This document shows, in pieces, positions 63,534 through 64,000 of a stretch of 64,000 nt of DNA. The first letter of the stretch is position 1; each line of letters opens with the position of its first letter. The notes under the pieces are model-generated. The model saw nothing but the letters and a program-made list of their open reading frames with translations, searched no databases and was not told the origin of the DNA. The stretch is from Lentzea waywayandensis (lineage in GTDB: Bacteria; Actinomycetota; Actinomycetes; Mycobacteriales; Pseudonocardiaceae), in assembly GCF_900115955.1 (NCBI RefSeq), contig NZ_FOYL01000001.1, forward strand, positions 1,233,639 through 1,297,638, written 5' to 3'. A program made the position numbers and the translations under genes.

Positions 63534-64000
63534 GTGACGAACTCAGGCATCGTCGGCAACGGACTGGCTCCGGTCGTGCAGGCGCGGTTGGCGTTGTGGG
63601 CGTTCGTCGTCGTGAACCTGGCGATCGTCGAGTTCCTGTTCCTGACCGCGGGCGCGGGCAAGAACGAGGTCCTCACCGTCGCCAAGTTCTTCGGCCTGCA
63701 CGCCGCGCTGATCATGATGTTCCAGTTGTTGCTGGTGGCTCGCCTGCCGTGGCTCGATCGGCGCATCGGCATGGACCGCTTGACGGTGTGGCACCGGTGG
63801 GTCGGCTTCACGCTGCTGTGGACGGTGCTCACGCACGCCACGATCGTCGTGCTGGGGTACGCGACCTTGGACAACGCGCCGATGGCGAAGACGTTCCTCG
63901 CCCTCGCGGGCGTTCCCGCTTCGCTGCTGGGCATGCTCGCGGCCACCATCATCGTGGTGACCGGGGTGATCTCGACGCGGGCCATCCGCCGGCGTCTGCA
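63534..64000 (+). CDS. Ferric-reductase-like transmembrane protein, 5' part
   Basis: The gene runs off the window edge after 155 codons. GTG 63534 has GAGGTG about 9 nt upstream. Four hydrophobic helices are visible (about 15-37, 47-65, 82-103 and 115-139). His residues in FFGLHAALIMM, TVWHRWVG and LTHATIVV are spaced as in heme-binding ferric reductase / ferredoxin reductase membrane domains. The missing C-terminal part would carry FAD and NAD(P)H domains. It would move electrons across the membrane to an external acceptor. Confidence 0.8.
   Translation, partial: MTNSGIVGNGLAPVVQARLALWAFVVVNLAIVEFLFLTAGAGKNEVLTVAKFFGLHAALIMMFQLLLVARLPWLDRRIGMDRLTVWHRWVGFTLLWTVLTHATIVVLGYATLDNAPMAKTFLALAGVPASLLGMLAATIIVVTGVISTRAIRRRL

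Noticed and set aside
1..64000. CRISPR array or tRNA genes
   Set aside because: No regularly spaced direct repeats of 25-37 bp and no cloverleaf-like sequence with a conserved TTCGA/TTCAA T-loop context were noticed by eye.

Overview
The window is high-GC DNA from an actinomycete, most likely a Pseudonocardiales-type filamentous genus. This is inferred from frequent GTG starts with GGAGG-type ribosome binding sites, RHS/YD and LamG secreted giants, LuxR-family ATPase (LAL) regulators, a RepSA-type replication initiator and DUF6292. No rRNA, tRNA or CRISPR array was seen.

Region 1 (1-15.9 kb) is a minus-strand block of secreted proteins. It holds a 3106-residue RHS/YD-repeat protein with a LamG domain and a nuclease-like C-terminus, a coupled three-repeat plus beta-propeller protein, and a sialidase with three LamG modules. 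Two small secreted-type proteins lie upstream. Two near-identical hairpin terminators bracket the sialidase.

Region 2 (16-24.7 kb) looks like ordinary chromosome. It has an amidohydrolase, two divergent lipoproteins, a SAM-dependent methyltransferase, and a three-gene operon of TPR-CHAT protease, six-cysteine protein and three-helix membrane protein. That operon is the best candidate here for an undescribed system.

Region 3 (24.8-41.9 kb) mixes intact genes with heavy decay. Broken genes include a tyrosine integrase, catabolic arcB-arcC, a sodC-like gene, an M23 peptidase, IS3, IS5, IS110 and NF041680-type transposases, and RepSA. Intact units are a CrbS/CbrA-like transporter-kinase with its small coupled ORF and response regulator (whose last codons come from an IS3 end), a Nudix hydrolase, a stand-alone receiver domain, an ECF sigma factor, and a lipoprotein with secreted repeats.

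Region 4 (42-56 kb) carries an intact four-gene peptide-type ABC transporter operon of visibly lower GC. It sits between a LAL regulator collapsed by an internal deletion and an intact 943-residue LAL regulator. A third LAL fragment lies at 55.4 kb, with debris of ISL3 (two), IS1380 and an ATP-dependent DNA ligase.

Region 5 (56-64 kb) has an MFS transporter divergent from a 10-codon ORF that has a strong Shine-Dalgarno and its own terminator. Remnants of a DUF1345 gene and an integrase follow, then a distinctly AT-richer stand-alone GMP-synthetase-like PP-loop ATPase, a DUF6292 gene and the start of a ferric-reductase-like membrane protein. RepSA, three integrase traces, DUF6292 and small zinc-ribbon proteins together suggest one or more decayed integrative elements (AICE).
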